Shown here one piece after another: positions 24,537-36,834 of a DNA stretch of 64,000 nt (the stretch's first letter is position 1; each line of letters opens with the position of its first letter). A program made the translations under genes and the position numbers. Origin of the DNA: Rutidosis leptorrhynchoides (taxonomy: Eukaryota > Streptophyta > Magnoliopsida > Asterales > Asteraceae); the NCBI RefSeq assembly GCF_046630445.1, contig NC_092341.1:293760001-293824000 (forward strand). The letters are read 5' to 3'. Under the pieces are notes generated by a model, which had not been told where the DNA came from, did no database searches, and worked only from the letters and a program-made list of their open reading frames with translations.

Positions 24537-26447
24537 TGATGTGTGTGATCGTGTCCTTTTATATTTCTCGGATATAGATTGAATTTATTACACGAATTGG
24601 TTGTGATTATATGGTGTTTTATGATTTCGGATTAATTTCACACATATAGGCAACTTTGTCCTATCCATATAGTAATAGTTCGTTGGTAAATCGGGTTTGT
24701 TCCACAGGGAGATTGTAGTTTTCAAAGTTTTTAATCATTAAAAGTTAATCTATTTACAAGGGGGTTTTTGGATTAGGCTTTACACTAAACAGTATTTAAA
24801 ATATGGTAAAAAGTAATACAGTAAAAAGTAAATAACATTTAACATGCGGTAAAAGTAAAAATAGAAAGTAAAATAAAGTAAAGTAGTGGTCACTAAAATA
24901 TGTCTCCTCTGGATTATGGATTTTTTTTTAAGTCCGGTTACAATGTTTTAATATATATCCTTATATTTCTTCCGATTTATAAAGATTTAACTAGTTAAAA
25001 TTAAATCTAACTTTCGTTTCGATCTCGTTCTAGCGAATTAAATTATACCCCGACTATTTAAATTGAGATTTAATCCAGTTTTTACTTTCGTTGAAACCAA
25101 AATTATAACAGTCTTACCTTATTATAATTACACGATTATAAACTATAATATTACCCAAACCACCGGATCACACTTCTAAATTGTTGTCAATAATTTGTCC
25201 ATATGTCCATCTAGATCACCGAGGTGTTGAAGCATAATTTATGTAAATTTAATGCACTTTCGTTTATCAATTTTAATAAATTATGTGATAAGGGTTAAAA
25301 TATCAAGTTATATAACAATGGTTTGGTGATTAAACTTAATGTTAAAAATAGTCAAAGTTACATCATAATTTTATAAATGGTTCAATCCATTTGTCCAGAG
25401 GTTCTACATCTTAGTTACCACTATGGATATTTAGTTGGACATTATAACGGCGTAAAAATATAAATTATATAAAAATGGACATGGTAACAATAATAATAAT
25501 AAACGATAACGATAATGACGATGAAAATAAATATTAATTACGATAAAAATAACAATAATAAAAATAACAATAATAATAACAACGATAATAACGATAAGTA
25601 AAAATAATAATAACAAAGTTGAGAAAGTAGAGACTTACAGCGAGTTGAAATGGTAAAAAGTGGAATTAAAAGCTTAGCGGTACACGGACAGAAATTCGAC
25701 TTGAAAACCCGTAAAATAAACGTTACGCTACCCAAACTTGCAGAAATGTAACCACTAAATTAATCTACTCCTACTCCTAAAACTAAATTACATAAAATAA
25801 ATAAAGAGAGAATTGAAATTGAATTGAAAAATATATTAAGAGTGTGTAAAATACATCGAACAAACTGACTTTTTATAGGATTGCGGCCTGCTACAGTAAC
25901 CCATGCGATCGCATGGGTTTTATGCCTATTTCCCATGCGATCGCATGGCCGCCAGATCCAGATCACATATTTTTTGTATACTAGCTTGTCGACATATTTA
26001 ATAAATATATATAATATATAATTTTATATAATTATATATATATTATATTATATTCTTGTGCATAGTTGACTCGTAATTTTGGCTTCGATGTTTCGTACGT
26101 TTACGCCCGGTGTATGTCTCGGTTCAGGTTTCTCGAACGTCTTTTCGTACAATTTAATATCGCGTACTTTGCGTTTCGCAACTTGCGTTCTTGTCAATCT
26201 TTAGACGTTTTTCTTTGATAAATTAAACCACTTGGAGTGTAACTTGTACGTTTGAGCATTTTGGATGTTTTCACCTTTTAAATCTTCGTTTTCGACTTTA
26301 AATCTTCATTTTCGAGCGATCTTCGTCTTTCATCTTCGCACTTATTTATTTAAACAATTACAACTAAAAATAAGAAAATTACAATTAAAAACATTATATT
26401 TTGGAATGATATTGCGACTAAATATATGTTCGTTTGGAGCAATATCA
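24537..26447 (-). repeat. Element C 3' LTR (left copy)
   Basis: Palindromes CCCATGCGATCGCATGGG at 25900-25917 and CATGCGATCGCATG at 25934-25947 lie about 20 bases before the minus-strand TATA box (25871-25880). Interrupted AAT/AAC repeats at 25490-25610 give a spurious hydrophobic frame on the minus strand. Confidence 0.93.
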
Positions 26448-28494
26448 AATATCCCTACACTTGAACGTTGCTTGTCCTCAAGCAATACAGAACTTGAAAT
26501 AAAACATACTTCACACAAATCACTTCTTTATTTTCACACTTTATACATCAGTGATTTTAATACGGCGGTATGAACAATGATAGTAATGATAGAACCATGG
26601 TTAAAGGTGGGTGTGCCATCCACAGTTGCCTCGGGTTCTGGTCAACGACACTTGCAATCAAATAGCCGATTTACTTTCAGTTTCCAAAGCAAAGTGCACA
26701 TTTGAAAGGCGGTTTAAAGTCCCACGTGACTATGAAAATTTAGATCCTTAAGGAAATTGGATCTTTATGAAAACTTTTGATCTTTTGAAAATTCAAGCTA
26801 GATTTTACCCTAGATAAGTTTTCCGATTAAACCCTTTATCGGTGTTGCAAAATGTTTTGTGGTGTTGTGGGTTTCAGATTTTATAATTTTAGCTCAAAAC
26901 TTACGGTTTTGTGTCACCCACTTGCCAACCTTGTATTAGGAAAGCACACGTCCAGTTTACTTGTCCCGTATATTACCTTTCAGTAAACTACCATCCGGTT
27001 GTAAAGGAAAGCGATGAACAAGCAACTGTTAAGGCAATGTCTAATGACATGCTTTTGAATATGGTCCACAACATGTCGGATGCTATTACTATCCTTTATA
27101 GGAGCAATAGTAAAGATCATCCTATAATTTTTCTGTCTAGCACAAGGTCCTGTCTTCGACCATGCTATGCAACCACCGTTCTTACGGTTGACACCCGATT
27201 TGGTTCAGGTGACCTAATGAATTCTTGATGAATTCTCAGGATTTTACGTTCAATGATAATGAACGCATTGAAAATAGGTTTTCAGAAAACAAATCGGTTT
27301 TAATTTGATCAAAATATTTTCTCGTTCAAGCTCGAGTTTAGATATCATTGAATTCCATGAGTTTGTAATTCTCAATCTTTAAGGTCAATCTCAAGGATTG
27401 AGTAATATCAGGCTTAAAAGCTGATTTTTAATCTTTAAGGAGATTATCCTTTCTGGGGGTCTGATTTATTAGTCTTATCAAGCTAATTTGCACGGCGCCC
27501 TCCCCATTTTACGAGACAGATCCTCTCATGGTTAGGATAAGTCTGACCACATGGCGACCCTGTTTGATGCTGAGGTCCGTGGATTTTCAGCTGATTTTCG
27601 AGAAAACTTTTCAAGGTTTTTCGTAGACTCTACAACTGGTCTGGACGACAACTTCCTGACCTAAATCAAGAAGCGCGTTTCTTTTTCTGAAGACTTTACT
27701 TCATTTTAATGATGGAATTGATTCATCGTGTAGATCCATCTTTTCTTTAATTTTCACAATTTAATTGGCAAAACAAATTTATACAGCCCAAAGCAAAAGT
27801 ACCTGCAATAAACTTCACAGAAACATGTGATAACAGTTCATATATATTGACAAATCTTCCTACACTTGGCTTTTTTCATGTATCTTTTTATTTATAATAA
27901 ATAAATTCAAGCGTTTTAGTTGTTTCTCAATTTATGTCCTTTTTTTTAGGGTAACAATAATTTCGGTACCCATACCTAGTTTTATCGTTCATAAACATAT
28001 TAAACAAGATTTGGATTCATTTAGTTAAAAAAATTTAAATTTTTTACAAAATTTAGAAAATAAGCCAAGTGTATAAACCCGAGGGAATTTATAATCCCTC
28101 CCCACACTTGAGATCATGCAATGCCCTCATTGCAATGAAATCAGACTAAGTTAAATTCACGAGGGCAATTAGAATAGAAAGGGAGTTAAAACCTCTTTAG
28201 CTAAAAAGCCGTAACTTGCGGGATTTCTGTTTATTCTGTTGATGTTGATTTGTCCGTCATTCCAAAATTTCCGTCATCTTTTCACATGTTTCGTCAAAAA
28301 TTGGTTGATTTTGCTGAACTGAATTCCAGTCTTTGAAAATGCTTCTTTTACCCTTATTTTTGTGCACACAAACAAAACAAACAAAAATACAAAAACACAC
28401 AAAAATATTTTTTTATTTTTTATATTTTAAAACTCACACGAAAAGGAAATAACATGATTTTTTAACGAGTCGTTTTCTCGACTCTACCCCATCT
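26448..28494 (-). other. 3' region and polypurine tract of element C
   Basis: On the minus strand the purine tract is a variant, AAGTGTAGGGATATT (26448-26462), next to the LTR. The rest is about 2 kb without a gene, homologous to 21954-23928 of A. It includes a clean copy of AAGTGTGGGGA (minus, 28099-28109). The small frame starting MDLHDESIPSLK (minus, from 27739) has a stop where A reads Gly. Confidence 0.6.
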
Positions 28495-29289
28495 TTATTT
28501 TCTAATGGGGTAAGATTCTCCTACACCTATCGAACGATATGTGAAATCAGTGGAAAAAGTTCCACGAATTAATAAAGTGAGCCAGTTATTTACATTTCGG
28601 GTGGTATATAATATATCAGATAAATCCTTTTTCAGTTTCCTGAAAAAGGAGTACCCAACCCGAGAGTTAATACACAACTCTTCTCTAAGTGCGGCTTGCA
28701 ACAAAAAGTTTACTCTTTTAGGTGGATCATGTCCAAATGGATCTTCATATACCGTCTCCCATCTAGTAGACTCGTGAGAACATAAAAATTCCAAATGAGG
28801 AGGAGATTCCTCAAGTGGTTCTTTTAAATCAAGTTCCTCATCCTCGACGATCTTGGATGACTCCACCACTTCGACCTCCAGAGTTAAAACCTCATCATCA
28901 TCACTATCCCATGAATATAAAATTGCATCCTGGGATTCTTCTTCATTGATAGCTGAATTGATGAGTGTACATGTTGAATTTATTGAGGTAAAAGGTGGTA
29001 GATTAGTGGCCGGCTCACATTCATTCCTTGGTAGGTCCTCGGGGGTAATTCTTTCTAATAGATGGATAGGAATGTCATTAATATCCCCAGTCAAATTGTA
29101 TTGCAGCATTAGATACATAGGAATATCATCCCTATCTATGTTTAAACGATACCCTTCACTAACATCTCTCGAATCAACCTTAGTCACCCGAGATGGCGTA
29201 TACCAATATTTTTCATAAGGATTTGAAATATGAGTCGCCTGATAATAGAAAGGTGGGTTCACCATTGGCTGATCGTCTGGGTCAGTCAT
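28495..29289 (-). CDS. Unrecognised ORF of non-autonomous element C (gag position)
   Basis: An intact frame of 264 residues reads from ATG at 29289 (MTDPDDQPMVNPP) to a stop at 28495. The frame is open further upstream to 29511. That extra part is Phe/Leu-rich and overlaps the conserved leader block, so I start at the ATG after it. The product is acidic, with Glu-rich stretches in the middle and no recognisable domain. The last 80 residues match the A ORF: EDPFGHDP with NDPFDQEP, and DILYTTRNVNNWLT with DILYTTRDVNNWLT. It is the only protein the element can make. Function is unknown. An RNA-binding or Gag-accessory role would fit the position, but nothing in the sequence proves it. Confidence 0.65.
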   Translation of the reverse strand: MTDPDDQPMVNPPFYYQATHISNPYEKYWYTPSRVTKVDSRDVSEGYRLNIDRDDIPMYLMLQYNLTGDINDIPIHLLERITPEDLPRNECEPATNLPPFTSINSTCTLINSAINEEESQDAILYSWDSDDDEVLTLEVEVVESSKIVEDEELDLKEPLEESPPHLEFLCSHESTRWETVYEDPFGHDPPKRVNFLLQAALREELCINSRVGYSFFRKLKKDLSDILYTTRNVNNWLTLLIRGTFSTDFTYRSIGVGESYPIRK

Positions 29290-29428
29290 TTTTCCTATAA
29301 ACTTGTAATCTAGTTGCAAACACAAAACAGAAAACAAAAATAACAAAACAAAAAAAACAACTTTTATGGAAACTAGATTTCCACAAAAGAATCGAATAAC
29401 TAAAAACAAATAAAAACCTTTAAACAAA

Positions 29429-29543
29429 TAGACTTTATTCCAATTTTGCCCACGTTTCGAATAGCCAAAAGATGTAGCAGATAGCCAGGACCCTTTAAAT
29501 CGGAAGCCCACAACTCGCCACTAACAAATCCAACTATTACTAC
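29429..29543 (-). promoter_or_regulatory. Conserved leader block in C
   Basis: Counterpart of 20594-20722 in A and 54763-54894 in E, here only about 40 nt after the primer site. It includes TGGCTATTCGAAACGTGGGC and GATTTAAAGGGTCCTGGCT. It overlaps the upstream extension of the C ORF frame. Confidence 0.6.
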
Positions 29544-29580
29544 GAATCAGAAAATCGTCTATTCCATTTAACTGCCAACT

Positions 29581-29598
29581 TCCCCGGCAGCGGCGCCA
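29581..29598 (-). other. Primer binding site of C (tRNA-Asp type)
   Basis: On the minus strand this reads TGGCGCCGCTGCCGGGGA, one mismatch from the complement of the tRNA-Asp 3' end. It lies six bases after the LTR end. Confidence 0.8.
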
Positions 29599-29604
29599 AA
29601 AAGT

Positions 29605-31513
29605 TGATGTGTGTGATCGTGTCCTTTTATATTTCTCGGATATAGATTGAATTTATTACACGAATTGGTTGTGATTATATGGTGTTTTATGATTTCGGAT
29701 TAATTTCACACATATAGGCAACTTTGTCCTATCCATATAGTAATAGTTCATTGGTAAATCGGGTTTGTTCCACAGGGAGATTGTAGTTTTCAAAGTTTTT
29801 AATCATTAAAAGTTAATCTATTTACAAGGGGGTTTTTGGATTAGGCTTTACACTAAACAGTATTTAAAATATGGTAAAAAGTAATACAGTAAAAAGTAAA
29901 TAACATTTAACATGCGGTAAAAGTAAAAATAGAAAGTAAAATAAAGTAAAGTAGTGGTCACTAAAATATGTCTCCTCTGGATTATGGATTTTTTTTTAAG
30001 TCCGGTTACAATGTTTTAATATATATCCTTATATTTCTTCCGATTTATAAAGATTTAACTAGTTAAAATTAAATCTAACTTTTGTTTCGATCTCGTTCTA
30101 GCGAATTAAATTATACCCCGACTATATAAATTGAGATTTAATCCAGTTTTTACTTTCGTTGAAACCAAAATTATAACAGTCTTACCTTATTATAATTACA
30201 CGATTATAAACTATAATATTACCCAAACCACCGGATCACACTTCTAAATTGTTGTCAATAATTTGTCCATATGTCCATCTAGATCACCGAGGTGTTGAAG
30301 CATAATTTATGTAAATTTAATGCACTTTCGTTTATCAATTTTAATAAATTATGTGATAGGGGTTAAAATATCAAGTTATATAACAATGGTTTGGTGATTA
30401 AACTTAATGTTAAAAATAGTCAAAGTTACATCATAATTTTATAAATGGTTCAATCCATTTGTCCAGAGGTTCTACATCTTAGTTACCACTATGGATATTT
30501 AGTTGGACATTATAACGGCGTAAAAATATAAATTATATAAAAATGGACATGGTAACAATAATAATAATAAACGATAACGATAATAACGATGAAAATAAAT
30601 ATTAATTACGATAAAAATAACAATAATAAAAATAACAATAATAATAACAACGATAATAACGATAAGTAAAAATAATAATAACAAAGTTGAGAAAGTAGAG
30701 ACTTACAGCGAGTTGAAATGGTAAAAAGTGGAATTAAAAGCTTAGCGGTACACGGACAGAAATTCGACTTAAAAACCCGTAAAATAAACGTTACGCTACC
30801 CAAACTTGCAGAAATGTAACCACTAAATTAATCTACTCCTACTCCTAAAACTAAATTACATAAAATAAATAAAGAGAGAATTGAAATTGAATTGAAAAAT
30901 ATATTAAGAGTGTGTAAAATACATTGAACAAACTGACTTTTTATAGGATTGCGGCCTGCTACAGTAACCCATGCGATCGCATGGGTTTTATGCCTATTTC
31001 CCATGCGATCGCATGGCCGCCAGATCCAGATCACATATTTTTTGTATACTAGCTTGTCGACATATTTAATAAATATATATAATATATAATTTTATATAAT
31101 TATATATATATTATATTATATTCTTGTGCATAGTTGACTCGTAATTTTGGCTTCGATGTTTCGTACGTTTACGCCCGGTGTATGTCTCGGTTCAGGTTTC
31201 TCGAACGTCTTTTCGTACAATTTAATATCGCGTACTTTGCGTTTCGCAACTTGCGTTCTTGTCAATCTTTAGACGTTTTTCTTTGATAAATTAAACCACT
31301 TGGAGTGTAACTTGTACGTTTGAGCATTTTGGATGTTTTCACCTTTTAAATCTTCGTTTTCGACTTTAAATCTTCATTTTCGAGCGATCTTCGTCTTTCA
31401 TCTTCGCACTTATTTATTTAAACAATTACAACTAAAAATAAGAAAATTACAATTAAAAACATTATATTTTGGAATGATATTGCGACTAAATATATGTTCG
31501 TTTGGAGCAATAT

Positions 31514-31515
<2 letters not shown>
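29605..31515 (-). repeat. Element C 5' LTR (right copy)
   Basis: Collinear with 24537-26447 without net insertion or deletion. Palindromes at 30968-30985 and 31002-31015. Confidence 0.93.
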
Positions 31516-31595
<80 letters not shown>

Positions 31596-32799
31596 TAGTT
31601 TAGTTTTATATTAGATTTGTTTAGTTAATGTAACGGTTAATTACGGGTTTTAAAGTCGGAGTTCTGTTCGTGTAACGCTACGCGATTAATAATCACTGTA
31701 AGCTATGTTCTTCCTTTTTAAATTAATGTCTCGTATTTAAGTTATTATTATGCCTATTTGAGCCGAAGTAATAGTGATGTTGGACTAAATATTAAGACGG
31801 AGTTATTGGGCTTTGGACCATAATTGGGGTTTGGACAAAAGACCGACACTTATGGAAATTGGACTATGGGCTATTAATGGGCTTTATATATAATTAGCTA
31901 AATGATATCTTGTTAATTTAATATAAAGGTTACAATTTGACGTATCCATATATAACCACATACGCTTGATTGGGTACGGTGGACGGGATATTTATGAATA
32001 CTAATAATTGTTCATTTGACCGGACCCGTGGATGGATTAATAGTCAATAGACTCATTAAAACAGTGGTGGATTATATTCAAGGGTAATTGGTGTAATTGT
32101 TAACAAATTATTAAAACCTTGGATTACACGCAGTCGATAACCTGGTGCATTCATTAAACAAAGTATTAAGACCTTGTTACAGTTTGAATCCCCAATTAGT
32201 TGGAATATTTGACTTCGGGTATAAGGTTAATTTGGTGAAGACCCTCGCACTTTATAATTATGACCGATGGACTATTATGGACAAAACCATATGGACATAT
32301 CAAATAATCCAGGACAAAGGACAATTAACCCAGGGTAATAAATTAAAATCAAAACGTCAAACATCATGATTACGGAAGTTTAAATAAGCATAATGTATTT
32401 TATTTTATATTTCCTCGTACTTTTATTTATTGTCATTTTAATTTTTGTTATCGTTATTTAAATATCGTCATTTATCTTTACGCTTAAAATATAAAATCGA
32501 CAAACCAGTCATTAAACGGTAAAACTCCCCTTTTATAATAATAATAATTGTAATATATATATTTATATTTTGTACAAATATAGTTGTTTAAAATATAGTG
32601 TAAAATAAGTCGTCTCCCTGTGGAACGAACCGGACTTACTAAAAACTATACTACTCTACGATTAGGTGCACTGCCTATAGTGTTGTAGCAGAGTTTAGGT
32701 ATATCCCATTTGTAAATAAATAATTAAAACTTGTGTAATTTGTATCGTATTTCGTAGTAAAAATATAATAGTATTTCGTATACACCGCTGCAAACATCA
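31516..32799 (+). repeat. Element A 3' LTR, second part
   Basis: Starts in a TA tract (31516-31591) and continues collinear with 6939-8143 to the end CAAACATCA. It is followed by ATACC at 32800-32804, A's target duplication. Confidence 0.9.
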
Positions 32800-32804
32800 A
32801 TACC

Positions 32805-33859
32805 CAACCCGACCCCGTTGACTTTGACTTTGACTTTGACCAAGTTTGACTTTTAGTCAAACTTAACCAAATACTTATGCAATCGTTCTAACTTGCTTTT
32901 ATACTTATATCTTACATGAAACTTGACAACTTGACTCACATGCTATATAATCGAGTCATAATGAGCCATATGACTAATTGAATGACTTTGACCGACTTCA
33001 TACTTTACCGATATTGATACAACCTATTGTTTAGGTCAAGACTAGCATTCGTTCTTGCACACGTTTAATTTGTGAAGTACCTTTATACTCGTGCACTTAA
33101 GGAGAGATCATAGTCCCACTTTTACTCTTTTATACTTATACTTGGGATGAGAAAACATAAACAGTTCGTTTTACAAAGTGAACACAAGTACTAAAACAAA
33201 CATTCTACGTACGAGTTAGAACAAAAAGCCTCAATTCAATTATCATTAGTTACACTTGCAGGGTGTAAGCGAGAACTTATGTTGTGTGGATCCATACGGG
33301 TTTGACAAACCCTCATTCGGACGGTTCGCTACCGTTAGCGGATGAAATATATTTTCGGGTATAGTGTAGGTTCTAACACTATGATAACGGGGTTCGTATA
33401 CAGTTAAGCTTTGATAATTGGGTGCTCGTGATACAAACAACAACTTTTAGAATGGTTTACTATTATTTCAACGTTATAAATCTTGTGGTTCAACATACAT
33501 ACTTACTAAACCTATGATATCACCAACGTTTTCGTTGACAGATTTTCTATGTTTTTCTCAGGTCCTTGAATGCTAAGTGATACATGCTTTCGCACACTAT
33601 TTTGATACTTGTTTGGATGTCGAGTATACATGCATACATGGAGCGTCTTTTGACTTTACTTAAATTGTGTCGCATAGGTTTCATTTGTACTTAAACGTTG
33701 TAACTTAACTTGTCGAACTACTTTTGTAAACTTTGAAACATCCTTACATTTGAAATGAATGCGACATATTTTGGTCGAACTTTGTTTTAAAGACTTATAA
33801 CCACGTAACGGGACCTAAGTTGACGGCGCCGTCAATGGAGATTTTGGCGGGTCGTCACA
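32805..33859 (+). mobile_element. Element D 5' LTR, second part
   Basis: Continues the LTR cut at 6255 and ends GGGTCGTCACA. It has a GACTTT repeat at 32818-32843. Its last 750 bases share the conserved LTR module with B and G (GGGATGAGAAAACAT, GGATCCATACGGGTTTGACA, TTTTTCTCAGGTCCTTGAA). Confidence 0.8.
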
Positions 33860-33861
33860 TG

Positions 33862-34283
33862 TGGTATCAGAGCGTTGGTTGTAGGGAATTAGAGTTCATT
33901 GGTGTCAACCCCGAGTCATAGGGTGCATTAGTGAGTCTAGACTACAACCGGCATACAGACTTGAAGTAGGACTTGCTTGACTACTTGTACATTTATACTT
34001 GAACTCTTCTATTCGTATCTTACTCCTATTTCATCTTAATCTCACGTTGTTTAATTTGATTGACACGCCATCTTGACCTTATGAGGTAATGTTAAATGCA
34101 CATATGAATTAGAGTAATATAATTGTCGGGATTATATTACGGTGACTCATATGGACATTCCGACATTATAACATAAAGAATTGAGGGCGGGTCAAGGAAA
34201 ATTTTCTCTCTGTCTTTATTCCATATCACGATTAGTATTATTGAGAATACTAATCAACGATATTCTTGTGTCTTGAAGGAACA
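33862..34283 (+). other. Primer site and leader of D
   Basis: TGGTATCAGAGC at 33862 is an initiator tRNA-Met-type primer site. GGGTGCATTAGTGAGTCTAG at 33921-33940 is shared with B and G. The leader is only about 420 nt and has no extra ORF. TCTTGAAG lies shortly before the gag ATG. Confidence 0.75.
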
Positions 34284-34407
34284 ATGGCTCGTCGAGGTCA
34301 ACGAAATACTCCTCCCGAAACTCCCGAACAAGCTCTTCAACGAATGATAGCCACCGACGTGGATGCAGCCATGGTCGATCACTCCTCCAACAACAATAAC
34401 TATAACC

Positions 34408-34439
<32 letters not shown>

Positions 34440-36834
34440 AACAACAACCATGGAGCCGGTAATTCAAATGAGGGATGCTCCTACACGAATTTCATGGGGT
34501 GCAAACCTCACACTTTCGATGGAACCGGGGGACCGGTTGCTCTCACCTGATGGTTCGAGAAAACGGAAGCCGTTTTTAGCATAAGCGGTTGCTGGGACCA
34601 AGACAAAGTCGAGTATTCCACCCACACTTTCGTCGGTATTTCTCTCACATGGTGGAACATGTATGTGAAATCGGTGGGTACCGATGAAGCCCACACACTC
34701 TCTTGGGCCGATTTAAGAGAAAAGATGATCACCGAATACTTCCCACGTGAAGAGACTCGAAGGCTCGAAAATGAGCTAAGAAGTTTAAAAGCGGTCCGAA
34801 ATGACCTTAACGCTTATAATCAACGGTTTGTCGAGCTAGCCTTAATGTGTCCAAACCTCGTCACTCCCGAGTCCCTAAGAGTTGAAATTTACATGGATGG
34901 CCTCACTAAGAGCATTAAACACGGGGTAATGTCATCCAAACCCGCTAACCTACAAGAGGCTTTGAAAATGGCCCGTCAATTGATAGAAACGGTGGATGAA
35001 ATTGAAGTGTCGGCACCAAATATCGAGGATAAATCGGGTGGCAATAAAAGAAAGTAGGAAGCCCCCCAATCAAGCAACTACAACAACAATAACTTCGCCA
35101 AGAAGTCTTTCACCTTCGACGGCAAGAAAGGTTATGCCGGAAATCTACCTTTTTGCAACAAGTGCCACAAACATCATTATGGTGAATGTGGCAAGCCATT
35201 TTGCAACAAGTGTCAAAGAAGTGGCCATGTGGCCAACGATTGTAGAAACACCGCTCCCGTCGCTCAAAAGGGACCCAATGCACCAAAAATGAGTGTTTGT
35301 TACGAATGTGGCCAACCGGGTCATTTTAAGAATGCATGCCCAAAGAAGAAAGCCAACCCCAATGCACGCGACCGAGCTTTCAACATTAACGCCCAAAAGG
35401 CCCGAGATGACAATGAACTAGTCACGGGTAGGTTTCTTCTCAACAACTCTTATGTTTCTTGTTTATTCGATTCAGGTGCCCATAAAAGTTTTGTTTCCAA
35501 GGCTTTGACTCATACTCTTTGTACTCCACCACTCCCCCTAGATACCACCTATACCATTGAAGTGGCCGATGGGAAACTATTGAGTGCTGACAAATATTAA
35601 AGGGGGTGTACGTTAAACTTATTGGGTAAAGAGTTTGAAATTGATACCAATGGAACTAGGGAGCTTCGATGTAATATTTGGTATGAATTGGTTAGTCAAA
35701 AAAAAATCTCACATCCTTTGTGATCTTAAAGCAATCCAAATTCCTATCGAGAATGGTGAACCCTTGATTGTCTATGGCGATAAGAGTTGCACCGGACTCA
35801 ACCTCGTCTCGTGCATTAAAGTTGAAAAATTACTTCGTAAGGGTTGTTTTGCGATCCTAGCCCACGTTAAGAAAGTCAAGACCGATGAGAAGCATATCGA
35901 TGATGTGCCAATTGTTAGTGACTTTTCCGATGTATTTCTCGAAGAATTACCGGGTCTTCCACCTCATCGACCAGTTGAATTCCAAATCGATCTTATCCCG
36001 GGAGCCGCACCCATAGCACGTGCACCGTATAGACTTGCTCCATCTGATATGCAAGAATTACAAAGTCAAATTTAAGAACTACTTGACCGAGGTTTTATCC
36101 AACCTAGCCATTCACCATGGGGCGCTCTGATTTTATGCGTTAAGAAAAAAGATGGATCCCTTCGAATGTGCATTGATTATCGTGAACTAAACAAATTGAC
36201 GGTTAAGAACCGATATCCTCTTCCTCACATCGATGACCTCTTTGATCAACTACAAGGGTCTTGTGTATATTCAAAAATCGATCTCTGCTCGGGTTATCAT
36301 CAACTAAGGGTTAAGGGGGAAGATGTCTCCAAAACCGCTTTCCGGACTCGTTATGTTAGCTATGAATTCCTTGTAATGCCATTTGGTTTAACTAATGCAC
36401 AGCGGTGTTCATGGATCTTATGAACCGCGTGTGCAAGCCGTATCTAGACAAATTCGTTATCGTATTCATAGATGATATCTTAATCTATTCAAAAAGCGAA
36501 GAACAGCACGAACAACACCTCCAACTCGTGCTTGAACACTTGAGACAAGAAAGACTCTATGCCAAATTCTCCAAGTGTGAATTTTGGTTAAAGGAAGTTC
36601 AATTTCTTGGTCATGTTGTAAGTGATCAAGGTATTAAAGTCGATCTCGCGAAAATCGAAGCCATTAGTAATTGGAAAACCCCCACTACTCCTACTCATAT
36701 TCGTCAATTATTAGGCCTCACCGATTATTATCGTAGATTCATCGAAGATTTCTCTTTGGTTGCTCGTCCTTTAACAGCATTAACTCACAAGGGAAAGAAG
36801 TTCGTTTGGGCGGCCGAACAAGAGTCGGCATTTC
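34284..36834 (+). pseudogene. Broken gag-pol of element D, part before the solo LTR
   Basis: Starts at ATG 34284 (MARRGQRNTPPETPEQ). Gag, zinc knuckles ([28 protein letters not shown]), protease (FDSGA, about 35470) and reverse transcriptase (FIDD, about 36467) follow in order, close to B in sequence. Inactivating changes: TGA at 34548, TAG at 35055, TAA at 35598, a frameshift near 35615-35660, TAA at 36073, and a one-base loss near 36405 in the RT. A polyAsn run (34386-34447) sits near the gag N-terminus. The frame is then cut by the solo LTR. Clearly dead and older than its inserts. Confidence 0.85.

Larger units (their letters stand above)
24537..31515 (-). mobile_element. Element C: young non-autonomous Athila-like retrotransposon
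   Basis: The 6979-bp element has two LTRs of identical length (1911 bp each: 24537-26447 and 29605-31515). It is flanked by ATATA on both sides, although the target is a TA microsatellite, so that duplication alone is weak. On the minus strand the LTR starts TGATATTGCTCC and ends CACACATCA. A tRNA-Asp-type primer site follows the right LTR, and a purine tract lies next to the left one. The only sizeable ORF is the unrecognised one at 28495-29289. There is no gag, protease, RT or integrase. I counted about seven LTR differences, so it is recent and was presumably moved by proteins from another element. Confidence 0.93.

Noticed and set aside
25431-25616. Hydrophobic minus-strand frame, repeated at 30499-30684, looking like a small membrane protein
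   Set aside because: It is a translation of interrupted AAT/AAC repeats in the C LTR. It appears twice only because the LTR is duplicated.
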